A stretch of DNA of 41,748 nt from Candidatus Latescibacterota bacterium (GCA_021295655.1 JAGWBX010000025.1:28211-69958); one strand, 5' to 3'. Positions 8,796 to 18,051 are shown, numbered from the stretch's first letter. The notes: generated by a model from the sequence alone, not told the origin. Numbers and translations are program-made.

Positions 8796-11759
8796 TCACT
8801 TTTCCCAGCGTTCGAATCCCGTATGGACAACCCTGAACGCGTCGCCCGGTTCAAAGTCGTACCGGAATCCTTTCGAGTAATCCAGGTCGTCCACCATACC
8901 GCGGATGAAATTTTCATCGCCGACTCGGATGAATGTCCTGTTGTTTTCGCGCTCGACGCTTCGGATCCGATAGCAGGCATCGCGTTCATTTTCGTTCCGG
9001 ATGGAGATGTAAGCGCCTGAGAGGGGTCGGTCGGGCGGTGGTTCGTCTGTGTGGATGACCCCGGGCTCGTAGGTGGAGACGACGCCGGTCCAAGCGGCTT
9101 CCGCCATCCGGATTCCGTGTGAGTCAGTGCCTATGATCGTCCCGCCAACGAGTGTGGCCCATTGCGGGCCGTTTTTCGATTCCGCAAAGATTCCGAACCT
9201 GCCGTTGAAACAAATGCGGCCGTCTATGTTGATGGAGCTGTGCCCGTCGCCAAAGATGACTGTGTGGATATATTCGTCCTGCAGGCGGACGCTTATCGCA
9301 CGGACAGCAGGTTCGCCAGGGAGGTCGACCTCCTCAATTTCCACAATATTCCGGTTTCTTCTGAAAGCCTCGATGATGCTCAGATAGCCGGAGTCGAGGG
9401 GCTGTTCACCCTCATTGGCGACAATGCCGCAGGTCAGACGCCGGGGATTGCCGGGTTTGTTGACAGGCGGGTCGCCGTGACAGAGAGCAATCTCGCCAGG
9501 AGGGTTAATCAAGTTCCATCGCAGGTGAACGTCGGTCGCGGAACCGGGCCTGGATGACGTGGGGAGCACCTGCCACGTATCCGTAATGGTCCAATCGGCG
9601 GAAACCGTTCCGGCCGCTGCTGCACAACGCTTTACGTTGTAAAGGTACTGGAAGCCGCTGCCGCTGTAGTTACGTACTTCGCCATCGTAAAATTCTCCGA
9701 ACCCGACGTCTTCACCCGCGTAGGTGCCTCTATCCTGCGGCGTGAACTCGAGACCCTCAGTCCTCACGATCCCTTCGGCAGCGTGGAAGAGAAAGTGGTG
9801 TGAAGTTCCGCCGGAGACCTCGAAAAGGTCTGCTACATAGAAGTCCGTATCCGAGATGCGCACCAACGCGCTGGTGCGGCGGTAGACCGAACACTGTGGA
9901 TAGACGTCAGTGGATGAAATGGAGACCGCTTTAGCCTCTCCGGTGGTTGCACAGAAGTCAACCTTACCGGAGTAGCTGCCTTGCTGTTTGCTTCGATCAA
10001 CCAGGACCGTGTTGTGGGAGACGGTATGGCTGGTCCAGCCTGAGCGTTTTGGCCATACGCGCGCGTGTTCGGGATAGCCCAGGTCCGGCAGCAGGTCCAA
10101 CCCGAAGGCGTAAAGGCCCAGATTCAATCGATCCGCATGCCCGTGGCCGGTATTGCGGCCGTAGTAGAGCCAGAGGGTGCGTTCGGTCTCATCAGCGCCG
10201 TCTCTGAGTAGTGCCAGACCATACCCCGTCATCAGGTCAGAATCGAGGCGGAAGGCTCCGTGTTGCGCTACGGTCTCTGTCACGCGGCGCCGGATGGCTT
10301 CCGGATCCTCATTGAAGATGCTGCCGTGAATCCGTGTCAGATCTCCACCAACGAGGTGGTGTGCAGCCCTGGCGAAAATGGGATCGCCAAACAGCTCCAG
10401 GCCCTCCAGACATTGCTCGACGGTGAGACCGCAGAGGTTGGGGTTACCCGTCTGGCCCGTGTCGCCAATGTTCGGGATGTATCTGCCCAGACAGATCATG
10501 CGGATGTGACCCAGGAACATCTGCTTGTACCGCAAGTATCCCCGGATACTGTGGCGGGTGTATGAGCGCCGGCACCCAAGTACACGGTCCAGATCGTTCA
10601 TACCCTGGGATTTGTGGAGCCAGCCCAGGCTGTAGGATGGCGCGGCCTCGGAACCGATGCCGTCCCGATCGATTTCTCCCGCGAAGAGTTTCGGGATGTG
10701 TCCGCCGCTCGGTTCTTGACCGCGCAGTTTGCCGGCCTTGAAGACCCAGTCCAGCCACTGGTCGGTATCCTCCGCGTCCAGAGCGACAGAGAGAACAGCC
10801 ATTGTGACCTGGTCGCCGGGTTCGTTTCGGGCGACGTCGCCCGCGAGGATGGCGGCAATGCCCTCGCGTATGATGCGATCTTCAATATGGCGGCACAGAT
10901 CGTCCACGTTGTTCTGTGAACACAGACCGTGGACGATCTGTTTGCGTGAGAGGAACGTGAAGAGCGGGTCGTCATCCTTCCACGCGGTTCGGACGGCATC
11001 ATAACATTCCGTGAAGGTGATGAGCAGGCCCGGTTCCCAGATCCGGCCGTAGATACGACCCCGGCCGCTCAATCCGTCCGAGTTGAAAAATCCGAGTCCA
11101 GCCCAGTAGGACCAGCGCATATCGGGATAGACGTCGGCGATTCTGGCCAGAAGAATTCCGGCCCTATGGGCGTACACGGGTTTGCCCGTGAGCAGGTACG
11201 CCCGCTTCAACCCCTGGCAGGCGGTGCGTATTTCGTTCCAGATGCCATGGTGTCCATAGACACCAATGAGTTTGAATGACTCTCCGGTGTCGTCGGTCCA
11301 GCCTGTACCGTCGTCCACGCACCAGCCGAAAAGGAGGTCGTCTTTATCCGGATGTTGTGCGTTGAAGAGCAGGCTGCGGTCGGCCCTGTCGGGATGAAAG
11401 CGTCCGTCGAGACCCATGCCGCTCCTGTAAAAAGCGGCATAGTCGTTGCTGGGGAACCGGCCGCCGCAGTTGGGGCAGATGATTTTCCACGGGTCGCGGA
11501 GTACGTCCACTTTGAAGGCGCCCCCATAACGATTGATGCCGTCGCCGCATTGCGGACATCCCTTGGTGACGCTGGCGTTGGTGCTGCGACCGGTGGTTTG
11601 CCCGGTAACCAGGGACCACACGGCGTCATCGTCCAGATCAAGCCAGCGTCGGGCACAGTCGACGGCAGCGTCCCGCTCGGCGGCAGCCCAGTGCATGTGT
11701 TCTATGTTACGGCGCGCGTTGGCGATGCCTTCGGAGGCGATGAAATGTTCACCGGGCAT
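8796..11759 (-). CDS. Heparinase II/III-like polysaccharide lyase family protein
   Basis: A large 987-residue protein with an alpha/alpha-toroid N-terminal half and a beta-sandwich C-terminal half, as in heparinase II/III and alginate-lyase families that eliminate uronic-acid glycosidic bonds. Diagnostic blocks are DGIGSEAAPSYS (367-378), NTGHGHAD (536-543, with His539 and His541) and SHNTVLVD (581-588). Early in the protein there is a CPQC/CPNC four-cysteine zinc-ribbon-like insert (Cys68, 71, 95, 98). No signal peptide is visible at the N-terminus, which begins directly with the fold, so the enzyme may act in the cytoplasm on imported oligosaccharides or be exported by another route. It sits between a CbiX gene and a flavin oxidoreductase gene. 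Substrate unknown. Confidence 0.8.
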   Translation of the reverse strand: MPGEHFIASEGIANARRNIEHMHWAAAERDAAVDCARRWLDLDDDAVWSLVTGQTTGRSTNASVTKGCPQCGDGINRYGGAFKVDVLRDPWKIICPNCGGRFPSNDYAAFYRSGMGLDGRFHPDRADRSLLFNAQHPDKDDLLFGWCVDDGTGWTDDTGESFKLIGVYGHHGIWNEIRTACQGLKRAYLLTGKPVYAHRAGILLARIADVYPDMRWSYWAGLGFFNSDGLSGRGRIYGRIWEPGLLITFTECYDAVRTAWKDDDPLFTFLSRKQIVHGLCSQNNVDDLCRHIEDRIIREGIAAILAGDVARNEPGDQVTMAVLSVALDAEDTDQWLDWVFKAGKLRGQEPSGGHIPKLFAGEIDRDGIGSEAAPSYSLGWLHKSQGMNDLDRVLGCRRSYTRHSIRGYLRYKQMFLGHIRMICLGRYIPNIGDTGQTGNPNLCGLTVEQCLEGLELFGDPIFARAAHHLVGGDLTRIHGSIFNEDPEAIRRRVTETVAQHGAFRLDSDLMTGYGLALLRDGADETERTLWLYYGRNTGHGHADRLNLGLYAFGLDLLPDLGYPEHARVWPKRSGWTSHTVSHNTVLVDRSKQQGSYSGKVDFCATTGEAKAVSISSTDVYPQCSVYRRTSALVRISDTDFYVADLFEVSGGTSHHFLFHAAEGIVRTEGLEFTPQDRGTYAGEDVGFGEFYDGEVRNYSGSGFQYLYNVKRCAAAAGTVSADWTITDTWQVLPTSSRPGSATDVHLRWNLINPPGEIALCHGDPPVNKPGNPRRLTCGIVANEGEQPLDSGYLSIIEAFRRNRNIVEIEEVDLPGEPAVRAISVRLQDEYIHTVIFGDGHSSINIDGRICFNGRFGIFAESKNGPQWATLVGGTIIGTDSHGIRMAEAAWTGVVSTYEPGVIHTDEPPPDRPLSGAYISIRNENERDACYRIRSVERENNRTFIRVGDENFIRGMVDDLDYSKGFRYDFEPGDAFRVVHTGFERWEK

Positions 11760-11893
11760 AGAGTACCCTGAAAGACGGGGATCCGGGGGTGTTGCTTGAA
11801 ATTGCGTTCAAACGGCTTCACGGCGGGCGACGTCCCGGTCCCGGCGGGAGAAAGGGGACAGCGGGCCACGCTTCGGTCCGGCTGATTCGCGCA

Positions 11894-13429
11894 TCAGGCC
11901 AGATCCTTGAGGATTTCCCGGGCGGCATTGTGGCCTGGAATGCCGCTCACTTCGCCGCCGGGATGCTGTCCCGCGCCGCAAAGGTACAGGCCCGGGTGCG
12001 GGGCGCGATATTGCGAAAGTTCCGGGAGGGGCCGGTTCCAGAAAAGATGTTCGCCGGCGTGTTGCACGTGCCAGATACAGCCGTCCGTCAGGCCGTTTTC
12101 ACGCTCGATGTCCTTCGGCGTCCGGAAGACATAGTTTCGAATGGAGGACCTGAAGTTGGGAGCGAATTCCGTGATCTGGTCGATGATGCCTTCCGCGATC
12201 TCCTCCCGGACGTCGTCCCACGCACCCCGCCGGAGCCGCGCGGGCGCGGGATAGATCCACACCGAGGCGGTGTGATAGCCGGGTTGGGTGAGCGTGGGAT
12301 CCGCGAATGAGGGCATCGAAAAACTGATGACGGGCTTGCGCACCGGAAGGCCTGCTTCCAGTTCATCGTATGCCGCGTCGACCTCCGGCCTCGATGCGTT
12401 CAGGGTGATCGCACCCCGGTAGGGCTGTTCAGGATCTCCGTCCCAGAACTTCCATTGCGGGGCTTCGCTGACAACCGCAAGCAGTTTATAACAGCTCACG
12501 TGGGTGATAAGACCTTCGAGGTGCCTGCGCAGCCTGCCGTTGACCGATCCGGCAGGCATGAGTCTGAGGAAGGTGCTTTTGGGGTCCAGGTTGGAGACGG
12601 TGATTCGGCTGCGGACTTCCTCTCCGTTTTCCAGGCGCACACCAATAACGGCATTTTCTTCCACGAGGAATCCGTCAACACCCGCGTCCTGATGGATGGC
12701 CGCGCCAGCTTCTCGCGCGGCATCGGCGATGGCATCGCTGACGGCGCCCATCCCGCCCTCAACGTAGCCATAGGGATGGGCTTCGCCGGTTTCCGTGTCG
12801 GGGCGGTTGATGGAACCGTAGGCAAAGTGAAGGCCCAGGGGATTTCGGCCGACCGAGGCGCCTTCGGTTGCGTGGAGATCCTTCAGGTGGTCGGTGGACA
12901 GGAATGCGTTCTGAAGTTCCCGGATCCGGGTGTAAATGGCTCTTTCGAGCACGTGGGCCGACGGGGTGCCGGCTATCGCGGAACGTACATTCTCCAGGGG
13001 TGGCGGCGCCTGGAATCTGTACGGGGTGACGATGTCCAGGAGCGTCCGCTTGAATTCACCGTACCGGCGAGCGTCTGCGCGTTCGCCGTTTGTGAGGCGG
13101 CTCCGGTGGGTTCGATTCCTGGGAGAGTCGTGATCCGATGGTCCATGGTAGGTGCCGTCGGGACGAAGGCGAATGTACCCCTCACGGGGCAGCATTCTCA
13201 TCCCGCGATCGTAGAGATTGAGATCCCGTATAATTCTGGGGGGCAGGCCGTGGATCATGTGGGCACAGGTTGAAAAGTGAAATCCCGGCCAGAGTTCTTC
13301 GGTGACCGAGGCGCCGCCGACAAAAGACCGGCGTTCAAACACGCTGACGTCGAGCCCGGCTTGTGCAAGGTACGCGGCGGCGGTGAGCCCGTTGTGGCCC
13401 GCGCCTACGACAATGACGTCCGAATCCAT
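11894..13429 (-). CDS. Phytoene desaturase-like FAD-dependent oxidoreductase
   Basis: A 511-residue flavoprotein of the CrtI/COG1233 type. The N-terminal Rossmann motif VVGAGHNG (7-14) is followed by the second beta strand ending FERR and GGASVTEE; the C-terminus has the FAD-binding signature GLYLCGAGQHPGGEVSGIPG. CrtI relatives desaturate or isomerise carotenoids, but many bacterial members next to no carotenoid genes have unknown substrates, and none is seen here. I chose the ATG at 13429 because AAGGGA precedes it and the Rossmann fold begins at once; an in-frame ATG at 13447 would add six residues. It lies 56 bp after the TrpD2-like gene on the same strand, so co-transcription is plausible. 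Confidence 0.8.
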   Translation of the reverse strand: MDSDVIVVGAGHNGLTAAAYLAQAGLDVSVFERRSFVGGASVTEELWPGFHFSTCAHMIHGLPPRIIRDLNLYDRGMRMLPREGYIRLRPDGTYHGPSDHDSPRNRTHRSRLTNGERADARRYGEFKRTLLDIVTPYRFQAPPPLENVRSAIAGTPSAHVLERAIYTRIRELQNAFLSTDHLKDLHATEGASVGRNPLGLHFAYGSINRPDTETGEAHPYGYVEGGMGAVSDAIADAAREAGAAIHQDAGVDGFLVEENAVIGVRLENGEEVRSRITVSNLDPKSTFLRLMPAGSVNGRLRRHLEGLITHVSCYKLLAVVSEAPQWKFWDGDPEQPYRGAITLNASRPEVDAAYDELEAGLPVRKPVISFSMPSFADPTLTQPGYHTASVWIYPAPARLRRGAWDDVREEIAEGIIDQITEFAPNFRSSIRNYVFRTPKDIERENGLTDGCIWHVQHAGEHLFWNRPLPELSQYRAPHPGLYLCGAGQHPGGEVSGIPGHNAAREILKDLA

Positions 13430-13485
13430 AAAAAGGGTTCCCTTCAATGTGAACCGACACGTACGCGCGAGTTGCGATGCGACTG

Positions 13486-14940
13486 CTACGCGAATCCGTT
13501 CGATGCCTCGACGTATGCCTTCAGATGCGTTAAGGCGCGGCCGCTGTCGATGGCGTCCCTGGCGCGTTCGATGGCCGATGATGGATCGACATCAATTCCA
13601 ATCAGACTATCTTTAATGGCGGCGTTGAGCACGATCTGGTCGTAGACCGGGCCGCTCTTTCCGGAAAGTGCGGCACATCCGGCTCTTGCAAAGGCGTCTG
13701 CGCCAACGGATTCGGGTCGAGGCTGACTGTCGTAACGGAATCCGGCGGCCGCCGGATCGACGTCGCGATCGTAAGTTTCAGTTCGTTCGTCGACGGTCCG
13801 GAAACCCCGTACATTGTTTATGGCTTTCCGTTCGCCGCTGGAGGGTTTGCCCAGCCGCAGGCCGAAGGAACTGCCGCCCTCCATTCCCTTCACGACAAGA
13901 CCTGAGTTGAGACCACGATCCGCAGCCAGTTGAAGAAACATATTTTCGTACCCCGGATGGTAATAGCCCACCACCATGTGGTTCTCACCCGGACACGTGA
14001 AAAGCTGCTGGGCCTTCTCCGTTGCCGCCCAGGGAGGCCGTTTTCCGATATGGGCACGGAATACCCTTGCCGCGTAGGCGTCCGGTGAGAAGACCCGCTG
14101 ACTGACGTAGGCGAACCCCACGAGGGGGTTTTCAATAAGGCCTCCGGCCTGTTCCAGCGTGAGATCGACCTTGGCCCCGAGCGCCTTGAGAATCTGTTCG
14201 TCGGTGACTCCCCACTTCGGCGGCATTCCGTCTACCCCGTGAAGCACCGTCGGGCGTCCGAGCACGGCCCTGACCGCCGCGACGAACAGGGTGGGTCGGA
14301 AGTATCTCTTCGATCCGTCGTACGGTTCACCGAAATGGGTAAGCGAGCCGACGTTCAGCTCCACAGCCTCGGACGGGTCGAACGCGGCGTCCAGGTATCC
14401 GCGTGCCTCATCGTACGTCTCGCGATTCATCCGCTGGCCGATGAGCGCCGCGCCCTTGAGCGCGGCTCGCCCGTACCTGCCAAGTATGACGCCACACATA
14501 CGGCGTGTTTCGCCGTAACTCAGGTGCTCACCGGCCAGGACCTTACCCAGAGCGGAAATAAGTACAGCTTCCTGCTCGTTCTGAGGATCCAGTTTCCGGG
14601 ACGGATCCAGCAGAAAAAGGACCTCGGCCGGCAGGTCTCTGCAAAGCGATGAGCGATACCTTTCAAACGCTCCCGTTTCGGCGCAACTCCACCGGGTCCG
14701 GGGTGGAAAGCGGCGCCGCAGCGCCATGGCCACGAAGAAAGCGCCCATCTGTATGGACGATACCCTCAACGTATCGGGTAATTCACCCCTGACCGAACCA
14801 AGGATAAGATCCAGAATACGTCCGGGTTGGGGGTCTGCGGACCTCAGGCCCAGAGGTCGGGATTGATGGGGTCCGGTGCAAACCCGCGATTGGGCTTCCA
14901 GCACTTCCGCATTCGGGCCGGGGTGGACTTCAGTTATCAT
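13486..14940 (-). CDS. TrpD2/YbiB-like anthranilate phosphoribosyltransferase-family protein
   Basis: A 484-residue member of glycosyltransferase family 3 (anthranilate phosphoribosyltransferase fold), with an N-terminal helical domain and a C-terminal alpha/beta domain ending in a TrpD-like stretch (NAA...AIDSGRAL). The TrpD PRPP loop GTGGD is missing; in its place is GEPYDGSKRYFRPT (204-217), as in the YbiB/TrpD2 branch, followed by HGVDGMPPKWGVT. TrpD2 proteins bind nucleic acid and lack anthranilate transferase activity in E. coli. The blocks GFAYVSQR, KRPP and TEKAQQ also recall a cyanobacterial/plastid TrpD-like family, from memory. Start ATG at 14940 has AAGGA ten bases upstream; the frame runs further upstream but only antisense to modA. 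No other trp gene is present, so a tryptophan role is unlikely. Confidence 0.75.
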   Translation of the reverse strand: MITEVHPGPNAEVLEAQSRVCTGPHQSRPLGLRSADPQPGRILDLILGSVRGELPDTLRVSSIQMGAFFVAMALRRRFPPRTRWSCAETGAFERYRSSLCRDLPAEVLFLLDPSRKLDPQNEQEAVLISALGKVLAGEHLSYGETRRMCGVILGRYGRAALKGAALIGQRMNRETYDEARGYLDAAFDPSEAVELNVGSLTHFGEPYDGSKRYFRPTLFVAAVRAVLGRPTVLHGVDGMPPKWGVTDEQILKALGAKVDLTLEQAGGLIENPLVGFAYVSQRVFSPDAYAARVFRAHIGKRPPWAATEKAQQLFTCPGENHMVVGYYHPGYENMFLQLAADRGLNSGLVVKGMEGGSSFGLRLGKPSSGERKAINNVRGFRTVDERTETYDRDVDPAAAGFRYDSQPRPESVGADAFARAGCAALSGKSGPVYDQIVLNAAIKDSLIGIDVDPSSAIERARDAIDSGRALTHLKAYVEASNGFA

Positions 14941-15097
14941 GGCATGCGTATCCTTCGATGATATGAAATCGGCGATAGTATAACTGAATTCCGGTGCGCC
15001 ATCAAGCGGGTCGGGCGGTGCCCCGGATCTCCGGGCACAGGAACCGGGCCCATGCCGTGCCGTGGACACACAAGCGCATCGGGACTGAAAAAATGGT

Positions 15098-15126
15098 TTG
15101 CACATAGGGTGTTTTTTGTTAAATAA
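15098..15126 (+). promoter_or_regulatory. Candidate sigma70-type promoter for modA
   Basis: TTGCAC (15098-15103), a 17-nt spacer and AAATAA (15121-15126) lie about 45 bp before the ModA start, in the divergent intergenic region shared with the TrpD2-like gene. The -35 is near consensus; the -10 is only fair. Inferred by pattern alone. Confidence 0.35.
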
Positions 15127-15171
15127 GACGTCATTGACGCAATGGGGATTTGCGCAGTACCGGGATTGAAA

Positions 15172-15963
15172 ATGACTGTATACCGTCTGGCGTGGTGCCT
15201 GTTCATATTGGGTTGGACGCATACCCGGCTTCAGGCTGAAACCGTCCGTGTGTATGCCGCCGCCAGCCTGACCGGGCCGATGAAGCGGATCGAAAGAATT
15301 TTCGAAGCGGAGAACGATATAGAGGTCAGGACGTCGTTCGCGGCGTCTTCCACCCTGGCCAGGCAGATCGAGCAGGGCGCGCCTGCCGAGGTTTATATCT
15401 CCGCGAATCCCGCGTGGATGGATTATCTGGTATCCCGGGAGCTGATTCACCCGGGCACAAGGACCGACCTGCTTGGCAACTCGCTGGTTGTTGTGGTACC
15501 CCGCGGAGAGGGGTTCCACATTGAATGGGAGAAGGAGTTTGACATTGCCACGGCGTTCGAGGGCCCCCTTGCGGTAGCGGACCCGGACCATGTTCCGGCC
15601 GGAATATACGCAAAGCAGGCGCTCGTCCGTCTGGGATGGTGGGCGGATCTGAAAGGGCGCCTGGCCGTGGGTCAGAATGTGCGGTCCGCGCTCGCGTTTG
15701 TGGAACAGGGCGCCTGTGCGGCGGGCGTCGTGTATGCGACCGACGCCGCTTCCAGCGCGCGGGTGGAAGCGCTGGCGGTGTTTCCATCCGGTACGCACGA
15801 CGAGATTGTCTACGCCATTGCGATCGTGAGGGACAGAGATGGCGCAGATATACGGCGATTTGTGGAATTCGTGAAGTCGGCGCCGGCGTTCGGGCTTTTC
15901 AGAGAGGATGGTTTTCGGCTTCCGCCCGCAAAGGGAAGGCTTGAACGACCCTTGCGTGACTGA
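15172..15963 (+). CDS. modA: Molybdate ABC transporter substrate-binding protein ModA
   Basis: A 263-residue periplasmic binding protein that would capture molybdate or tungstate for an ABC importer. A signal peptide occupies about 1-22, with cleavage after LQA. The mature protein begins VRVYAAASLTGPMKRI, the typical ModA opening; SFAASSTLARQIEQGAPAEVYI follows, and the family pattern VPAGIYAKQAL is present in the middle. The start could also be the ATG at 15142, which would lengthen the signal-peptide n-region. No modB or modC gene follows: the next gene is an oxidoreductase, so the permease and ATPase must be elsewhere. It is divergent from the TrpD2-like gene over about 230 bp. Confidence 0.85.
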   Translation: MTVYRLAWCLFILGWTHTRLQAETVRVYAAASLTGPMKRIERIFEAENDIEVRTSFAASSTLARQIEQGAPAEVYISANPAWMDYLVSRELIHPGTRTDLLGNSLVVVVPRGEGFHIEWEKEFDIATAFEGPLAVADPDHVPAGIYAKQALVRLGWWADLKGRLAVGQNVRSALAFVEQGACAAGVVYATDAASSARVEALAVFPSGTHDEIVYAIAIVRDRDGADIRRFVEFVKSAPAFGLFREDGFRLPPAKGRLERPLRD

Positions 15964-16105
15964 CGCATCTCGCAAAGGTTCGCGTCTTCAGGATAGCGGC
16001 TGTCGCGCCCGTGGAATCATGATTTCCCGGGGGCGGTCACGCAACCCGCGGCGGGTCGCCGGTATCGACGGTTCATTCGCAATCAGACCGGAAAGGAAAG
16101 ACGGC

Positions 16106-17227
16106 ATGGCAGTCCTGGAAAGGTTGAACATTGGCGTTGCGGGAGCGGCGGGCAGAGGCGGGAGTTTTCGGGCGGCTATTGACGCGCATCCCGCCGCCCG
16201 GCTGCATGCCGTGTGCGATATCCGGGAGGACATGCTCGAAGCGGCGGCCGAGAAGCTGGGCGCCGCGGAAACCTATTCGGACTACGGAAAAATGCTGGAA
16301 ATGTCCGACCTGGACGCCGTGATTATCGGCACGCCAATGCAGTTCCACGCGCCACAGGCGATCGCCGCCCTGGAGTCCGGCGTCCACGTACTGAGCGAGG
16401 TGACGGCGGCGGTTTCAGTGGACGAGTGCAAACGCCTGGTCGCCGCAGCCACCGGCACCCCCGCGTTATACATGATGGCCGAGAATTTCACGTATATGAA
16501 ACCCAATGTGCTCGTGAAAGAGCTCGCGCGGCGTGGACTGTTCGGCGAGGTCTATTACGCGGAGGGGGCGTATGTCCACGAGTTGAAGGGATTGAACGAG
16601 ATAACGACCTGGCGCCGGAAATGGCAGACGGGGATCGACGGCGTCACCTACGGCACGCACAGCCTCGGCCCGATCCTACAATGGATGGCGGGCGACAGGG
16701 TGGCACGGGTCTGCTGCGAAGGCAGCGGACATCATTACAAGGATCCGAGAGGGAATCGATACGAGAATCAGGATTCCTGCGTGATGCTATGCAAGACCGT
16801 CAGGGGCTCGCTGATCAAGATACGTGTGGACATGCTGTCGGACCGCCCGCACGCGATGGCGAACTACGCCCTTCAGGGCACCACCGGTTGTTACGAATCC
16901 GCACGCGCAAGCGGGGAGGCGAACCGGATCTGGCTCGCGGATCTGTGCGAAGACAGGAATACATGGATGGATCTGTCGGATCTGGAAGAAGAATTTATGC
17001 CGGAGATGTGGCGCGATCCGTCGGAAGACGCGTTGAAGGCGGGACACGGAGGAGGGGATTACTTCGAGATTCTGGATTTTGTGAACGCCATCGCGGGAAC
17101 GGCGCCCTGCCCGATCGGGATCCACGAAGCCATGGACATGACGCTGCCCGGTCTGATCAGCCAGGCATCCATCGCGAGTGACGGCACATGGCTGGACGTT
17201 CCGGATTCGAGGGCCTGGGTGACGTGA
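16106..17227 (+). CDS. Gfo/Idh/MocA-family oxidoreductase
   Basis: A 373-residue NAD(P)-dependent dehydrogenase-fold protein that likely oxidises, reduces or otherwise transforms a sugar or cyclitol. The N-terminal Rossmann domain begins IGVAGAAGRGGSF, and the alpha/beta substrate domain starts near 125. The normally conserved EKP catalytic motif reads EVT (98-100, HVLSEVTAA), a variant I associate with a divergent subgroup. The start is the ATG at 16106, which has GAAAGGAAAG just upstream; the frame is open 198 nt further but lacks family similarity there. It lies 142 bp after modA and converges with the PhyH gene, 35 bp away. Substrate unknown. Confidence 0.85.
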   Translation: MAVLERLNIGVAGAAGRGGSFRAAIDAHPAARLHAVCDIREDMLEAAAEKLGAAETYSDYGKMLEMSDLDAVIIGTPMQFHAPQAIAALESGVHVLSEVTAAVSVDECKRLVAAATGTPALYMMAENFTYMKPNVLVKELARRGLFGEVYYAEGAYVHELKGLNEITTWRRKWQTGIDGVTYGTHSLGPILQWMAGDRVARVCCEGSGHHYKDPRGNRYENQDSCVMLCKTVRGSLIKIRVDMLSDRPHAMANYALQGTTGCYESARASGEANRIWLADLCEDRNTWMDLSDLEEEFMPEMWRDPSEDALKAGHGGGDYFEILDFVNAIAGTAPCPIGIHEAMDMTLPGLISQASIASDGTWLDVPDSRAWVT

Positions 17228-17262
17228 AAAGCGGTGGGGCCCCGAATTGCGGCCGATACACG

Positions 17263-18051
17263 CTACAAGGGTCGGGGCATCAATGCGCCCGCTCCAAAAA
17301 TGACCGAAAATGCATTGCCGCGTGCGGACCTGGTTGCCGCGTGCATGTAACAGGTGCTGAACGCCCTGCGGGGAACGTCCGTGTGATTTGTGCCGGAACT
17401 GTGTAACAGCCAGTTGTGCAGGAGAACCACGTCGCCCTCGTCGAGTTCCAGATACACCTGCTTTGCCCTTCGCGTTTTTTCGTGGATCTGCCCGGGACTC
17501 AGGAACCCGCTCGCGTTTTCGGGGTTGACCAGGCCCCATCTGTGAGAACCGGGGATGATTCTGACGCAACCGTTTCTCACCGTGGCCGGATCCAATGCCG
17601 TCCAGACGGTAACGAGTGGATCCCGGTCGAGGTCGGTCCAGCGGTCCTGGTGCCAGGTCAGGTCGTGGCCTTTCCCTGCCGGTTTGTTCATGAACATGGC
17701 ACGGAAGCAGGCCACCGGCGCATCTGTCCCGTAGACGCCGGCACAAATGCACCTGAACAGCGGTTTCTGCATATAGGCGAGGAAAAGGCTATCGAACTCC
17801 AGGTCCTGAATTTTCCGGTAGTTCAGAGTTGCGCCCTTATGTCCCCTGGTCTGAGGTCCCGGACCTTCCCGGCCTTCAACGACGTCCAGTTGCATCAGCA
17901 TCCGACTGTAGTCCAGCGGCGCAGTACCCAGCATGATGTCGTCAATGCGCCGCTTCAGGGCGTCCAGTTCGGCCGCGCCGGCAACCCTTCCAAGATGGAG
18001 ATACCCCTTACTCTGGAATTGTTCCCACTGTTCGTCCGTGAGGCAGTCCAT
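17263..18051 (-). CDS. Phytanoyl-CoA dioxygenase (PhyH) family protein
   Basis: A 262-residue Fe(II)/2-oxoglutarate-dependent oxygenase. The iron triad is visible: His134 and Asp136 in TWHQDRW and the distal His217 in LLHSSGTN, with Arg228/229 placed to bind the 2-oxoglutarate carboxylate. PhyH relatives hydroxylate a wide range of substrates, from fatty acyl-CoA to ectoine and natural products, so the substrate cannot be assigned. The ATG at 18051 is supported by GGAAG four bases upstream; a longer frame to 18204 overlaps the divergent gene's leader. It is divergent from the ornithine-cyclodeaminase-like gene with about 150 bp between, and a second PhyH gene lies at 23.4 kb. Confidence 0.85.
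   Translation of the reverse strand: MDCLTDEQWEQFQSKGYLHLGRVAGAAELDALKRRIDDIMLGTAPLDYSRMLMQLDVVEGREGPGPQTRGHKGATLNYRKIQDLEFDSLFLAYMQKPLFRCICAGVYGTDAPVACFRAMFMNKPAGKGHDLTWHQDRWTDLDRDPLVTVWTALDPATVRNGCVRIIPGSHRWGLVNPENASGFLSPGQIHEKTRRAKQVYLELDEGDVVLLHNWLLHSSGTNHTDVPRRAFSTCYMHAATRSARGNAFSVIFGAGALMPRPL

Noticed and set aside
8803..8820. GTTCGAATCCC, resembling a tRNA T-arm
   Set aside because: It covers the final codons and stop of the lyase gene, and no acceptor stem, D-arm or anticodon arm can be folded around it.
12455..13273. 272-residue plus-strand frame opposite the flavin oxidoreductase
   Set aside because: No conserved motif; the minus-strand protein has clear FAD-binding signatures.
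14941..15975. Long upstream extension of the TrpD2-like frame
   Set aside because: This part is antisense to modA, whose protein is clearly real, and it has no similarity to the TrpD fold; the ATG at 14940 is well placed.
16213..17181. 322-residue open frame overlapping the Gfo/Idh/MocA gene
   Set aside because: Composition is Arg/Gly-rich without any domain; it is a frame shadow of the oxidoreductase.
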